A stretch of DNA of 64,000 nt from Aaosphaeria pasadenensis. Lineage: Eukaryota; Ascomycota; Dothideomycetes; Pleosporales. Shown here piece after piece: positions 10,605-24,100 of this stretch; the stretch's first letter is position 1; the number at the start of each line of letters is the position of its first letter. The notes under the pieces are model-generated. The model saw only the letters and a program-made list of their open reading frames with translations. It was not told the origin of the DNA and ran no database searches. The position numbers and the translations under genes were made by a program. Where the stretch lies: positions 558,001-622,000 of the forward strand of contig JAKLMB010000022.1 in NCBI GenBank assembly GCA_022813625.1, in the 5' to 3' direction.

Positions 10605-13600
10605 CTACATGAAAAGATAAATGATCCCGCTCCGGTCAACCGAGATCACCATCCCATAAGGTTGTTCTATCATCGCCACATCGAGCACTGTGTCCATATG
10701 GCTTCGGAGAAGATTATGCTGCTGCAAGCTAATCAGGCCGGAGCGAGAGCTTTTAGGCGCGGTTCGCTTAGCTGAGGTGTTGGAGCTTCTGCTCTCTCTT
10801 CCCGTGGCCACGGAAGGCTGAGGCTGAGACAGCCGCTCAGTGACCACTAGCGTGTCTGGACTGAGCTGGCTGTTGCCATACTGAGGTTTTAGTTCGTCGG
10901 CATCTAGGCCACTTACTACGAGCGACGCTTCCGGACGACTGGTATCCCAGTATCTAACTTTCCAGTCTGGACCAACAGTGAGGATGAACGTGTGTTTGGG
11001 GTCGCCTTTGTCATCAATGGCTTGCGAATTCACGGCCAAGGAGCGGATTCCACGATCAGCTATCGAGTTGGCCGTGGGCTCCAGGTTCGTTGCGAAACGC
11101 CCTAGCATACCCCCAGGTTTTTCCTCATCAAGGTCGATTAATGTGGTACTCCTCGATCCAATGTCTTTACTGTTACCAGTCCGATATACCTCTTTACACG
11201 TAAGCTTTTCGAAGTCCCAGACAGTAACTTCGCCCTGGCCTGTTCCTCCGGCGATATAAAGCCGCGCTTTTTTTACCCTCGGGAGTGTGAGCCGATGAAT
11301 TGGTGAAGCGCCCTGGAAAGTCCATGCCTTCAGTCGCAGTCTAAATCTCAGATCCCACATGTCCAGAACGCCATGTGAGGTACCAAGTAGTATCCACTGA
11401 TGTTTCCGGTCGACACAGAAACACGTCGGCGTCCCGTGCTCAACAGGGTTCTGTAGAGTGAATAGCTCGGTCATGGAGAGTAGATCCAACGCAACAACCC
11501 GTGAGGTGTTTGTTGCTAGAAGTAGAACAGACTTATTCTCTTCTCTGTAATGTTCAGACCAGACTGCGAATTCGCCCTCGTCAAGTTGATGTTCACGAAG
11601 CGACGAGAGTTTTCCAAATCGATTTCCACCATCATTGCCTGGGTAATAATTGACACGTATCACGTGTATACTTCCATCACTACCGGTAACAACGAAGCAA
11701 TATGTTTGCTCAACAAAAACAAGACTGGTCACCTTGGCCTGGTTGCTAAGTTTATAGGTCTGGCGAGACCTTCGGCTTACATTGCGCTCGAGACGTGATG
11801 TATCCCACACTTTGACAGTCCCATCATCTGATCCAGTGATGAAGAAGCTCTGGTCTGGCGCGACAAGAACCCGATTCACCGCCGCAGTATGTTCGCTGAA
11901 TGTAGCCACAAGCATACCTTCAGGTCGCCAAGGAACACCTGCTGGAGTGACATTGCTGTCTTTGTGCTTTATAGGTTGTTTGCGCAGATTGGGCTGGACC
12001 CGAGGACCGAATTCGAGTTCGTCGGATGGTAATCTCTCGAGCATCATAGAGTCCAAGAGCTTCAGCACGGCAGGGTCGTTGCCTCGATAATTATGGGCAT
12101 CCCTGAACCTGGCCTGAGAAGGACTCGGTTGGCGATTCTCTGCGCTGGGGAAGGATGTAGATGGTCGCGAACGAGAGATTTCGCGACCAGTGAGACCGTC
12201 CACACGGCCAAAAGCATTGGTAGATGTTGTTCCTGTTTCAGCTATAGCTTTGCTTTCTCCTCTGTTCAAGAGACTCAGTGCACTGTTCCTGTGCCGCAAA
12301 GGATGCAAATGATCACCCGCTCCAAGAGAGCCGATCGGCGACTGTGTGCTGGGAGAATCTCGCGGAATCTGTAGAGAGCTCCTTCTGTTATCAACATCTG
12401 ATGAGGGCGAGTCCAAGCCAGCGCGGAGCTCGCTTGGGGACAAAGGCTTTGGACGTGCTGGAAGGTTGAGTCTGTGAGTACCCGCTTCTGCGCGGACCAA
12501 TCTGTCTGCTTGGGTATCAGGGGCGTGGACTGGGGACACAACAGGTGCGTCGTTATCGGTGGTAGAAGCATCGAGTAGCGCATCCCTTATAGTGCGAGGT
12601 TGGTTGTAGGGTTCACCTTCGTTGTTTGGTCTCTGGCCATCATCGACTAATTGCCGTGCAGCATTCGGCTCGAAAAGGACAATTTCTGGTACGATGTTCA
12701 GGTCCTTCAGCGATACAATGTTTTTGAACTTCGAAGAGGCGCCATTGCTGTCATCTCCGCGTCGACGATGGGTGCTTCGCCAGATAAATTCTCGCAAGGC
12801 TACGAGTTTGAACTCATCGTCGGACGACATGCCAGCATTTCGTAACTTGCGTAACCACTGTTCATCTTCGTCATTTTTTGGAACCTTTTGAAGAATTTTG
12901 GGATCCGCTTCGCGCCCAGAGATTGTTGGAAGAGTGTCATCCGCAGAGCTGAATGTAAAGGTCTGTTGTTGCTTTGCAGGAACCCAGAATAAGCCCTTTT
13001 GTGATTGTGTCGCCCAGTTGGAGGCCATATCCATGACGAGCCTAGGTAAAGGCTTCCTTAAGGAATCTAGGAGGCGTAGTGTACTGAAGTCAGAGGGAAC
13101 TATCTTCAGATACGGCTTGATAAGATTCACAAGGATGCTATGGGTATCTGCAATGGAGAGATATTTCGAAGCGGTGGAAATGAACTGGGCAGCAGCCTCT
13201 CGTATCCACACGTTGGGATGCATGGTAAGTCGGGCAACGATATCGACCAATTCCCACGTTTTAGATCGTTGGAATAGTCCGAGTTCGGCCATGGAGGAAA
13301 AAGCTCTGATCACCTTTTCGACAACGAACTCTTCGGGATCCGTTAGGGCCTGAACCATCAGCGGCAAGATATAGCCCTCGAGCCCAGCACCGCCTATAAA
13401 AACCGCAACACCCACGATCGAATCGAAGAAAGCGCACTTCAGTAGCCAGTCGGGATCGTTGAGATATGTGTTGAGATGACTGAGAACGACATCGTTGGCC
13501 CTGGGACTCCCAAAGAAGACGCAAAGGTCAGACACAGATTTGAGAATAGCGCGACGAACGGACGGCTCGGGGTCGGTGAGAAGCGCTGTGCTGTGCTTCT

Positions 13601-15412
13601 CAAAGGCGTCCAATAGATTGTACCGATCCAGATCAAACTGGTTCCGGCGAAGTGAGGATGTCAACTCGTCTTCACCGCCCGCGCCTGTTGTTGGAAGGGA
13701 TCCTTCTGCCCGAAGGGCCTGGATCATGTCCATGTATCTTGCTGCAGTCGTGGCCAAGGTGCCAATACACCAGGCATAATGCATTCGTACTAGAGAGCTC
13801 GGTCGTTCCAGTGAGGAGTCCGGAAGATAGGGTTCGAGGCGTTGAAGAATATAGACAGGGAAAATGTATGCGTTCACAGGAGAAACGACTTGCACCATGG
13901 CAAGAATCTGTGTCAAAGTTCGCAACGCCCCTATCTTAACCAACTCAGATTTGTCCGTCAAGAGATTCGTTACGTAAGGTATGACACGATCAAGTTTGGC
14001 CTCGTCTGTTAGTCTTTCGGCGAAGGCTAATAGTAGCTCAAGGCCCCTGAGCCGGGCGGATGCTCTAGCTGTACCTCGAATGCAGGAGACAACTATTGTC
14101 AAGAATATTAAGTTGCCATCATCGACGGAGAGACTTGGCGTCGCAGACGCTTGATGTTGGTAATTTGGAATATCGACTGTCAGTGGAAAGAGCCTATCAT
14201 TCGGTTTTGGGGGTGAGTGGCTGGGTTTGGTGTGTTCTTGTCCATCGTTCCCAGCCAGAAGAACAGATATCTTATCGAAATCATTGTAGATCTGTTCGAT
14301 TCTTTCATCAGGCTCCCCAAGGTGTTCATTGGCGGTCGTTACTGGTTTCCTTCCGGAAGTCGGATCTGTGATGGAATGCATGTACTGCTGAAGGAATCCG
14401 TAGAAGTAGCTCGGGAAAACCTTGTCTTGCCAGTATTTCAGGTAATCGTCGGCAGACAAGCGCATATTTGGGTCGAGCTGGATCATATGCGTGACCAGTT
14501 CTCGGACGTGAGGATCGTTTATTTTACTAATCTGTAGCCGTGCTGGGTCGTACTCGTGTTGCCGGTATTTGAAGAGCTGGCTGAGGGAAAATATAGGTGA
14601 CTCGAGGAATAATTCAGCAATGACGCACCCAACGCTGAAGATGTCCATGGCCCAAGTAATCACGCCTTCACCTTCGGGTTGTTCGCCAGGAGGTAGGAAC
14701 CGTTCAGGGGCTAGGTAACAAGTTCGGCGGCCTGACATGTCGAAATAGAAGGAGAAATCGGCGGGGTTATCTTCGGGGAGGTATGCTGGCTTATACGCAG
14801 AGGAGAAGTCTGTGAGATAGAGCCAGTTCCACGAGGTGACCAAGACGTTCTCCGTCTTGATATCTCCATGATAGATGTTTCGAGAATGACAATCCCGGAC
14901 AGCGCTTAACAACTGGAATGATAGCCATTTCTTCTCAATCTCTTCAAGAAACGGCCGCGTGCTTGTATCGATCAGCTGCCAGAGCATTTTATGGCGAAAT
15001 TCAAGTAAATGTACATACCTTAGACGATCATATAGGGAACTGTGAATATACTGACGGACGAGATACCCACCGATTTCATCTTCTAGGATGCGATGGTAGG
15101 CCAAGGCATTAGGAACATCAGCAAGCGCCGCCCGTTCCCCTGATAAGATAGATCAGTACGGTCCTTTTTAACATAGAAAAGCATCTGTTGGGGCTTACTT
15201 AGAAGGCGTTTAACATAGATATCCAGGTTCAGCTGGGCATACGGTTTAGCAACTACTCGAGCAACTACCAGCCCATCCTTATGTCGCGCTCGGACCGTTT
15301 TCATAAACCGAGCTGCTCCAAGACTCTTTTCGTATTGAATATCGGCCAGCTGAGGCACATCAATCCCAGCCGAGCCAGCCGAAAGCGTTGTGAGAGAGAA
15401 TCCTTGGCCCAT
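10605..15412 (-). CDS. VPS15: Vps15, regulatory protein kinase-like subunit of the Vps34 PI3-kinase complexes
   Basis: Vps15 anchors and regulates the class III PI3-kinase Vps34 in endosomal sorting and autophagy. Two exons are inferred: 15199–15412 and 10605–15139, about 1,582 residues. I chose the ATG at 15412 because it gives MGQGFS, an N-myristoylation signal expected of Vps15, rather than the upstream frame to 15454. The kinase domain (residues about 25–300) has the loop HGDIKTENVL and a DFS in place of DFG. HEAT-type repeats fill about residues 380–750 (for example DPEPSVRRAILKSVSDL). A disordered Ser/Pro region follows, then WD40 repeats from about residue 1080 (GSDDGTVKVWDTS, ILLGTSHGVLDMWDL, GPDWKVRYWDTS) to the C-terminal IIYLFM. 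It is divergent from ALG2. Confidence 0.96.
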
Positions 15413-15755
15413 AGTTGGAGTGATTTGATTGTTGACTTTAGGGCTTAGAGACACGGCGCTGTTGCCTTTCCGCCCACATATTGTCGTGAGATGTTTTCCG
15501 ATAAACTGCGTTGACTAGAGCTCTAATCCTGTATCAAACACGCAATATGCACCTCTCCAGCTACACGTAGATCAAATTTGGCGTGGGGATATTGCAACGG
15601 AAGCGTCATGTGCATATCGCTGGAGGTCGGTGTAGGTCATCTCACGTTGGCGGAGGCATCACAAACTATTCCAAAAGGGGAAAGGTCATTTGCTGGAGGT
15701 CTAACATCTGGAAACACCACGTTTACCGTGTACGAGGCTGCTTCAAGCACTACAC
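15413..15755. promoter_or_regulatory. Shared divergent upstream region of VPS15 and ALG2
   Basis: Only 343 bp separate the two start codons, so the genes probably share a bidirectional promoter. No distinctive motif stands out. Confidence 0.5.
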
Positions 15756-17231
15756 ATGGCCACCAAACCACAGAACATTGTGTTCTTCCACCCGGATCTG
15801 GGCATAGGAGGGGCTGAGCGGCTTGTGGTGGACGCTGCAGTGGGCCTACAGAAGAGGGGGCATACTGTCACCATCTACACATCGCACTGTGATCACGACC
15901 ATTGCTTCGACGAAGCCCGCGATGGTGAGTAGCATATTATACTTCACAGTCCCTTTCCACTTATACCTGCATGAAGGTCGCTGAGATATCGTCTTTCACC
16001 AAAAGGTACCCTCAAGGTCTTAGTGCGCGGAAATTCGATCGTACCTACCACCATCTTCGGTCACTTCGCTATCCTATGTGCTATACTGCGCCAGTTGCAT
16101 CTGATAGTCCAAATTGCATGGTTCAGCTCCGAGCTTCAAGAACTCAACCCTTCCGCGTTTTTCATCGATCAGCTTAGTGCTGGAATACCTCTCCTCCGAA
16201 TACTTTTCCCATCTGTGCGAGTACTATTTTATTGCCACTTCCCAGACAAACTTCTCGCAAAAGAAGGAGGCACCTTGAAATCTTTATATCGTGCACCCTT
16301 TGATTGGGTAGAGAGCTGGAGTACAGGCTGCAGTGACAAGATTGTGGTCAATAGCAAGTTCACGAAAGGCATTTTCCGAACGGCGTTCCCTAGCTTAAAG
16401 CACCGCGAACCTGGTGTCGTCTATCCATGCGTGGACATAAATACTGGGGATGCGACTGACAAGGTACTGCCCGTGTGGAAGAATAAGAAGGTTGTCCTAA
16501 GCATCAACCGGTTTGAAAAGAAGAAGGACGTTGCTCTAGCGATTAAGGCATATGCGGGTTTAACTCATGCAGAGCGGAATGACACGAGACTTGCCATTGC
16601 GGGCGGCTACGATCCTCGGGTAGCAGAGAATGTGAATACATATAAGGAACTATGCGACCTGGCGGACGCGCTGAAACTCAAACATGCGACTGCAAGGACT
16701 ATTGTGACAGCACAGGGCGTTTCCGACGATGTTGACATCGTGTTCCTCCACTCCGTACCCAGCGCACTTAAGACCGTACTGCTTAAAACATCTCGCCTGC
16801 TGGTATATACTCCTCTTCATGAGCATTTTGGCATTGTCCCTCTGGAAGCTATGCTAGCTGGCACACCCGTGCTTGCCGCTAATGAGGGAGGCCCGACGGA
16901 AACTGTAGTGAGTGGACAAACAGGGTGGCTGCGCGACGTCACGAAGGTTCAAGATTGGACGGAGGTCATGCGCATCGCCCTAGAAGATGGTGAGGGCGAG
17001 GCGAGACGGAAAGAGATGGGCAAGTGGGGAAAAGAGAGGGTGGTCGCAGAGTTCTCCCAAGAGAAGATGGCAGAGACGCTGGAAGGAGAAATCCAAAGCA
17101 TGATGAAGCCTGGACGGCCACGGCCGCCCATAGTTGGCATACCTCCAGTCATACTTGCGGTCGGCTTGATGCCGATATTGGTCATGCTCAGCTTCTGGTT
17201 TTCGAATACGATAGACAGTAGTAAACAATAG
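15756..17231 (+). CDS. ALG2: Alg2, alpha-1,3/1,6-mannosyltransferase of N-glycan precursor synthesis
   Basis: Alg2 adds the second and third mannose to the dolichol-linked oligosaccharide on the cytosolic face of the ER. Two exons are inferred: 15756–15924 and 16006–17231, about 464 residues. The N-terminus has the GT4 donor loop motif FHPDLGIGGAERLVVDAA. The acceptor-side CHFPDKLL segment and KIVVNSKFTKGIF are also typical. Near the C-terminus the EX7E motif is visible in HEHFGIVPLEAMLAGTP, followed by NEGGPTETV. A hydrophobic segment close to the end (PPVILAVGLMPILVMLSFWF) is a membrane anchor, as in yeast Alg2. Splicing restores DGTLKVLVRGNS in frame. Confidence 0.96.
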
Positions 17232-17871
17232 ATACTCTCGAGAAGGTGTGCTTATAAATCGAATCAAGATGAAGATACCCAATTGTCGCTACTTATCTAA
17301 ATATAACAAGGCTTTCCTGGACGATTATAAGGTAAAATAATGGATCAACTGACAACAAGACTTTCTAGATCGAGGCTGTAGGTCGTTGAACTTCATTTTC
17401 AAGTGCACAATATACTAGCCAGTAAGTCGTAACAATTACTGCCCTGTCCTTTACTTTTCTCTACACTATTTCATGCTGTTTGTGCTTAGCTTGGCACATG
17501 AGGAAATAAACCAGAATTCACTTGACACCATCTTGCACCTCACTCTAACAGTATCACGGGTCTAACCAGCTATGCTGTATATCGCATTATTGTTGTTCGA
17601 TGAGTGGGAAACTCACGTCTCCTTAGCCTTGAGACATCTATGACTCGTTGTGGTGAGTCGCTTTGAGCGAAACGCGTGTAATGACGTATGGCGCCTTCTT
17701 AGCGGAGGGAGGGGCCCACCACCCCTATCCGCCAAGCAGAATTTTCAGCTTCTCGCTTCTCCTCACAATGTGTTTCTTCAGAGCGATTGCTTTGAAGAGA
17801 AGTTATTTTGGGGGTCATAGTAATAATAATTCATCGAATTTCCATCAACAAGCGCATCAAACAGTTGATTC
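17232..17871. other. Intergenic between ALG2 and tRNA-Gln
   Basis: This 640 bp stretch has no supported gene. A pyrimidine-rich section and a TAATAATAAT run lie just upstream of the tRNA. Confidence 0.6.
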
Positions 17872-17960
17872 GGTCATATAGTGTAGCGGTTATCACTCCG
17901 GATTTTGACTTGATCAAACAACAACTTCCGGTAACCCCAGTTCGAATCTGGGTATGACCT
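17872..17960 (+). tRNA. tRNA-Gln (anticodon UUG) with 17-nt intron
   Basis: The acceptor stem GGTCATA pairs with TATGACC, with discriminator T at 17960. The D arm GTGTAGCGGTTATCAC (17881–17896) matches fungal tRNA-Gln. The anticodon stem CCGGA (17898–17902) pairs with TCCGG (17927–17931). The loop reads TT-TTG-A, giving anticodon UUG at 17905–17907. A 17-nt intron (17909–17925) lies at the canonical place one base after the anticodon. The T arm is CCCAG TTCGAAT CTGGG. The mature length is 72 nt before CCA addition. Confidence 0.95.
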
Positions 17961-17963
17961 CTC

Positions 17964-17978
17964 TTTTTGCCTTTTTTT
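17964..17978 (+). terminator. RNA polymerase III terminator of tRNA-Gln
   Basis: A run of five T (17964–17968) starts four bases after the tRNA end, followed by a second run of seven T (17972–17978). Confidence 0.85.
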
Positions 17979-18667
17979 GCTCCCGTAAAAAGACACCAAC
18001 TCTAAATACTCTCCTAGCCCTGCTATCTGTCTATTACCACGGCTACCCTATCAAACAATATAAGAGTTTGATCACATATTTTGATGCACTTTGTGTTTTC
18101 TTTTTTAGTGCAACAAAGAAAGAACCTTCTTTATACTGAGTACAATATCTATCATATTTCTATAATTATAAAAGGTTGAAAATTTCATTAAGTGAAACGG
18201 GTAGAAATCGATATTTATCTATTTCCCTTTGATTCCCCTGTTCACGATGTTTCCCTCATATTATTTACTGTATCTACTTCACGTCGCCACCACATACAAG
18301 TCTCGTTGTACCAATATTTATGTTTATTCGATAATACTGGTAGTAGATGTTGATACAGATTTGACGGACGTATATTGACTCCTTCATTCCCTATTGTCAT
18401 AATGTTGGGTATTTGGCTCATTGTGTGTGGCACATTGATCGCATTGACTGTTCTTTGACCTGTCAGGACACTTTCAGTCTTACAGTGATACCAGTCATTC
18501 GGACTCAGTAATCAGTACATATTTGAACACTCTATCTTCAACTTGCTATATTCCTCCTGTTACTCTCTTTCACTTTGCCTAATACCAACAACAACCTTTC
18601 GAAGTGATCACAAAATAGGATCATACCCACAACTCGGTGATATTATTTTCAGGTAAATCAAAAAAAC
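17979..18667. other. Intergenic, AT-rich
   Basis: No supported coding frame lies in this stretch of about 690 bp. It should include the promoter of the low-complexity protein gene starting at 18668. Confidence 0.55.
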
Positions 18668-19948
18668 ATGCCTCGCCCGATGAGCAAAAGACCTTCCCAG
18701 CCAGAGAAACACAGACATGAATCTTCCCGAAAGAACCACCCAATTGCCCACTCCAGCTCAGAAAGCAGATATTATTCCGATGAGGAGGAGGAGTTATACT
18801 ATTCGCGGCGCGGCCCCCCGAGCAAAGGGTCTTCTCAGAGAGAGAAACACCAACACAAACCTTCCCGAAAGAGCACCTTAGATGACTATCCAAGCTCAGA
18901 AAGCAGACATTGTCACAAGGAGCCAAACGATCCACTAACCGCCCCTCTGAGCAAAATGTCTCTCGGGCGAGAGAAACACCGATATGAATCTACCCGGATG
19001 AAAAGCCTAGATGAGTGGTCTGGCTCAGAACCCGAAGACCATCCTCATCTGTTGAAGGAAAAAGAGAAAAGATATTACAACCCTCGGTTCTCAACCAATG
19101 GTACTTATGGTGGGCAGCCAAATGACAACCCGTTCCTACACAACCCAGGCCGGCAAAGAGAAATGCCATGCTACTCGACCAGAAGTGATAAGTTCGACCA
19201 GCGAAGGCCACAACCGGCATACGTACCTATGAATGCTCCGCAGTATAATCAACATAACTATGGTAACTTTCCGGGGCACTATGGCGCGCAACAACACGGG
19301 CCAGGATACACGCAAATGCCAGGCTATTCATACAATCAGCCTACCTGTCCAGATCCGGGGTTCTACCATGCACAAGGCTGGCCCCCTAGGCTTAATACTC
19401 CCACTCACATTCCGAAGGAAGAGACGTTGTATATGTACGAATACACTGAGGAGGACGTAGGAAGATTCGTTCTTATCACGATGGGACCGTTCAATATACC
19501 CGAGGGCCAGGAATCTTATTTAGGGCGTGAACCCAGCTCCGGGGTAATTAAGAAGGTGGAAGCGACACAAGGGATGATCAAATATCTGAAAAAGTTGGAA
19601 GAACAAGGAAAAACAAGCAAATCACAAGACTGGATCGAGGTCAATGACAACCCAGAGGAAGACAAGGTTAGAAAGAGTTTGCAAGAGCATACATATGTCA
19701 ATAAGCTGAAGAACAGCGATGGTGAAATTTCCACCTACCAGTGCACCAGGAATGGTATGTGCTCTTCCCTATTAATCTAAGATGTGTAGCTAATACAGCC
19801 AGTGTTGGACAGATTTAGTGCCGCAATGGGGGAGCAAAAGCTGATGAAAGAACTAGAGTCAAAATATCCCGTAGAATCCAAAGGACTAATAGAGTGGAGA
19901 GAGACACGCCTGATTCGAGAGCGTGGGGAGGAATTGATCCGTAAATAG
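18668..19948 (+). CDS. Low-complexity hypothetical protein with three degenerate N-terminal repeats, 410 residues
   Basis: I do not recognise the family. Two exons are inferred: 18668–19754 and 19803–19948; the second gives a clean in-frame helical tail ending ERGEELIRK. The first 150 residues hold three diverged copies of a roughly 45-residue unit with the core SK-x3-S-x2-EKHxxxxSRK, then acidic SSES/SGSE blocks. A Tyr/Gly/Pro/Asn/Gln-rich middle (PQYNQHNYGNFPGHYGAQ) resembles prion-like or RNA-granule low complexity. From about residue 255 a folded-looking part begins (YEYTEEDVGRFVLITMGPF). No signal peptide or membrane segment is seen. The next gene is convergent, 267 bp away. Confidence 0.65.
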
Positions 19949-20215
19949 AGCCCCGAAGACCTCTTGAGACACCAACGGCTTCAGTACTCGCCTGATTCTG
20001 AGCACAGGAAACTGTATCTTTGGTCTAGACAATAGGGAGAGCACAGCTTCGGGCATGCGATGATGAGGTTTGCGACCAGTAATTGGGGATGCATCTACCA
20101 GATAGCATTCTAGAAATTTTCTTTTGTTCTTCCCTTTTTCATTGATTTCTTATGTGTTTACCAGTTCTCAGTAGTATCAAATTGCCCTATGTTCCTTTTA
20201 CCCCCATGAACACCA

Positions 20216-21187
20216 TTACAACTTTGCAACCCTCTCCTTCTGACCCTCCAAATCCTCTCCCTCAATCGCATCACTGCCATCTCTAACATACTTCTTCACA
20301 GCCTCCACGGGCTCGTCCGCTCCATCCAGAATATCCAACCACCCCTTCGTCCCATCAACCTCCAACGCCGCAACAACCGCCTGCGCAACTGCCTCCCTGC
20401 TAATCTTCCCCTCAGATCCAATCCTCCCCGCCTTGATCCCCCCCGCCGCCTCATCCGTCAACGTCCCAGGCCTCAAACTGATCCCGGCAAACCGCTCTGC
20501 AGCAGGTACCCCACTCTCCTCCTCTTTCTTGACCCGCTCGTTCGAGAGCACGGTTAGCACCTCGTCGGCCGCGACCTTGGCCTTGAAATAATGCGGGAGG
20601 ATCTCGTTGTTGACTTTCTGCCCGTACGCCCAGTCTTTGTCGGTCCACCATGACGGCTTGTTGCGCCGCGAACTGATGTATGATACTGTGAGGAACTTCT
20701 TCACGCTCGGAGTGTGGATACTAGCTTTCGTGAATGCGATCGCTGCGTCCTGGTCTACCGCGTACGTGCGGTCTGGACCGCCTTTCCCGCCGGCTCCTAA
20801 TAGTTGTACTTAGTATCATTCTCCACACCATTGTCAAAGGGAAATGGAATTTCTGCTCTGGAGTTTTCATCACGTGATACACCGGCTCTCTTCCAGAGAC
20901 AGAAAAATAGTAGGAAAGACCAACATACCAGCGCTCCAAATAACCCACTCCGGTCCAACTTTCTCCAGCACCTTCTTCGCATCGCTTTCGCTTCTCACAT
21001 CCTCAACACTACTAACCAGCACGTCTAGCTTGCCCGGCTGGCCCTTCCCAAGCGCCTCGATCGTAGGCACCTGGTCTGGAGAGCGGATCACGCTGGTCAC
21101 GTTCCACGACTTGGCGAGAAGGAGGGGCGTCAGGAGCTGCGAGACCTTGCCGTGGCCGCCGATTAGGAGGATGGATTTTGGTGGCAT
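20216..21187 (-). CDS. NAD(P)-binding epimerase-like protein of the atypical short-chain dehydrogenase type
   Basis: Two exons are inferred: 20929–21187 and 20216–20796, about 279 residues. The N-terminus has the Rossmann glycine motif LLIGGHGKVSQLL. Splicing yields VIWSAGAGGKGG followed by the conserved TYAVDQDAAIAFTKAS region. The segment VKKFLTVSYISSRRNKPSWW and the C-terminal SLRPGTLTDE are typical of fungal NmrA/YMR090W-like NAD(P)-binding proteins. Substrate is unknown. An NAD(P)-dependent reductase or redox-sensing role is possible. The gene marks the left boundary of the gene-poor interval. Confidence 0.85.
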
Positions 21188-24100
21188 TTTTGGGGATTGA
21201 TGATGATGATGGGTGTGTGATGATGGAGTTGAGTTTGAGGATAGGCTTGAGTAACTTCCAAATGGACGAGGTATTATTTATATTGCTACGAGAAGGTTAG
21301 GGAAAAGAGGGATTGAGTTAGCACGCAATTTAAGGTTTCTTATTCGAGGTTTTGGTTGTTTGATTGGTAATAATAATACTGCACGACTTTCCTGGCCATT
21401 GACGTCAAGGTTAGGGTGCTCGACGTTGCGGATCGGACCGAGGCGGGGAGGGGGAAGGGATGACGCGATGGATGGGCGTTGTCAGCTAACGATGAGTGTT
21501 CCGTAGACACTCCTACATCGAGTGTCGAATCCCTCATGCCATTTTTATACAGGTGAACGCGAAATGATTCATGAGATGGCTGAATGAAACAATGACTTTA
21601 ATTTACTCTTGTTGAGGCCTCCATAGCGTGGGATTTTGTTCGTAACATAGATCCCCACATCATGGATGATCATATACACAAAACAAAAAGTCCTCCATCA
21701 TGTTGATTTAGAAAAACAGCATAGCAATATTATTAGGACGTTATCTGCCGAGGCGGTGAACGTTGTTGTCAGCGCAGCGTCAAACCCACTCTGGCTCCAG
21801 AGCACAAGTGATGGCCCGCCCAGAGAGCGATGCACCATAATGAATAAAAGTAGAACGGAGGAGACAGCAATGCCAACAGCGTGCCCCACTGTTAGAAACA
21901 CGCGCAAAGCGCCAGCGATACTCTGTTACAATGACACCTTAGCCGATCAATATATGATTGTTTTACCCTCTCCGTATACTTCACTACAAGTGACTGACGC
22001 AATGAAGGATGAAGGAAGAAACAGACAGAGATGTAACAACATTCAGGAGCCTTTCTAAGGCCGAGTTCACGATCTTGTTTGACCGAGCAAACTTATATTT
22101 CATGTACTTGCCGAGCCCTTTTAATGGAGAAACCTGTTCCTAAAACAAGTCGCTACGCTCAGGGAACCCAGTAGGTTGCGTACGTGGAGGGTATAGTACC
22201 ACTGCAGCCATCTGCGCAGCCTAGGAAGCCTACGAATGAAGCAAAATGCAGTAGCAGTTATGAGAAATGGCAAGGGACGAACATCTATCACCAGACGCGG
22301 CAGTTTGAGAGATTCACCGCGAAAGTCTTTTCATCCTACCACAATTCTGTAAATATGAGTGAGCATCTGCAGCGCAGGGCGCCGATGATCGTCTTGTAGG
22401 TAACTATTATGCTGCTGATGACTGCCCGCATGGTGCCATGAGTGCAAAGCGTACTTGGTCGGTACCCAGGAGCAGACTGTAGTAATTAAGCATTCTCCCA
22501 CTTGTGAAAAGTTTGATCCCATGCTTGGGGACTTGCTAATGTTGGACCATCTACATATAGCTCTATTAGCAAGAATGTTGACTATAGTCCTTATGTTACC
22601 GCACTACCTCTTCATGTGCATGAGTCTACTTCCGCATGGCGCACAATTTTGGACACTATATGTATGTATTGGAGCGTCTGTTCCATGAGTCTGCAAAGAG
22701 TTGAAACTCCTGCCAAACATGAAAAGCTCGCTGGTCATTCTGCTGCATCTCTTCTTGTTTCACATTCCTCATCGCCGTCGATACTGGTGTCATCCTTATC
22801 ATGCGTCTATAATACAAATGCTCGACTGACATGCGCCACATCATGGCCATAGTGCCCGAGAGTAGTACTACCAAACGCTTTCGATTCATTGCATCATACC
22901 AAATTTTCTCTATCTATCTTAGTCTATTCTTGCGGGATTCGCTAATGAATGCAATCGCAGCAGTGTCGTGATCAAGTCGGCGATGTTGCTTGGAGTTGGC
23001 TCCTTGCCTCGTGAAAGCCTTCAAATTGCCTCACTGCTCCTGGGTCGTGTCGCCCATGGAATGAGTAGTCCAAGAATTGCGGTGCTGGATGTCTTACTGC
23101 GCTGCCTATGCGCTGTGTCGGAAACCTTAATCCCGTGACGTGCCCAGGTTACTAGATGCCTTGCTCATTATTGTTGTAATTAAAACGGCATAGAGTCGTC
23201 CAATTGTTACGGTTTTGAGAAGAGATCATCGCTGGGTGAACAAAGCCCGGCATACTCCGCATTCAATGATCAAACTAACGTGTTACTATAGCGCTGGAAT
23301 CCTGTCTGAACATTCCTTTATGCGCTCTACTCGGGTTCTTGTATACAACGCAAGCGATACTTAAGACGGAGTTCTCCTGCTAACTTGACAGGACTTGGCA
23401 TCTTCGCCGTCGTTTTGTTCATCAGCACTATGGTTCCCTTGTTCGTGGGTTGAAGTATCACGGCCGATCTGTATGAATCGACAAACTGGCGGGTGATATA
23501 ACTTCCTGGAATTGGTGCGCGTTCACTTCAGCTGCCTCTCGGAGAATCAATCTTACCGGGGCGCTCTGGTCGTCTATAGCCCGGAACAATGTTGGTTGCG
23601 GACCGATACTAGACTTGAGTCTGCTCTAGAACATTGATGGGGTAGCCACAGTTGAAGGCGCATCCTTCCTCGGCGCACTGGTGAGTTTACAATTGATGAT
23701 CGAAAGAATGTCTTCTGATATAGGCTTAGATGCACTCGTTGCTGTTCTTTCTGACCTTGGTCTGCGAGACGGATCGCAGACCTCACTTTAAACTACGTGT
23801 TATGCTTCATGCAGGAATATTCCTCTCCCTTCGAGAATCAGGAGGTTCACGTTCTTAATCTTTCTCACATGCCGAGGAGTGTGGACATCACATGAGTCCC
23901 AACTCGTAGGCCGTTCACTTATAGACCAAACCCAATACTGACACTGATAAGGGGTGTTTATGGGTGAGAACACATCCGTTCGTGACGGTTCGTAGCATTG
24001 GCACACCTATGTTACTGATTGGTCACATGTTGAGCGTTGCTGTGAACTTGACCTGCATTAATATCAGTGCTGGTGAGAGGCTCAGAGATGAGATTGGCTA

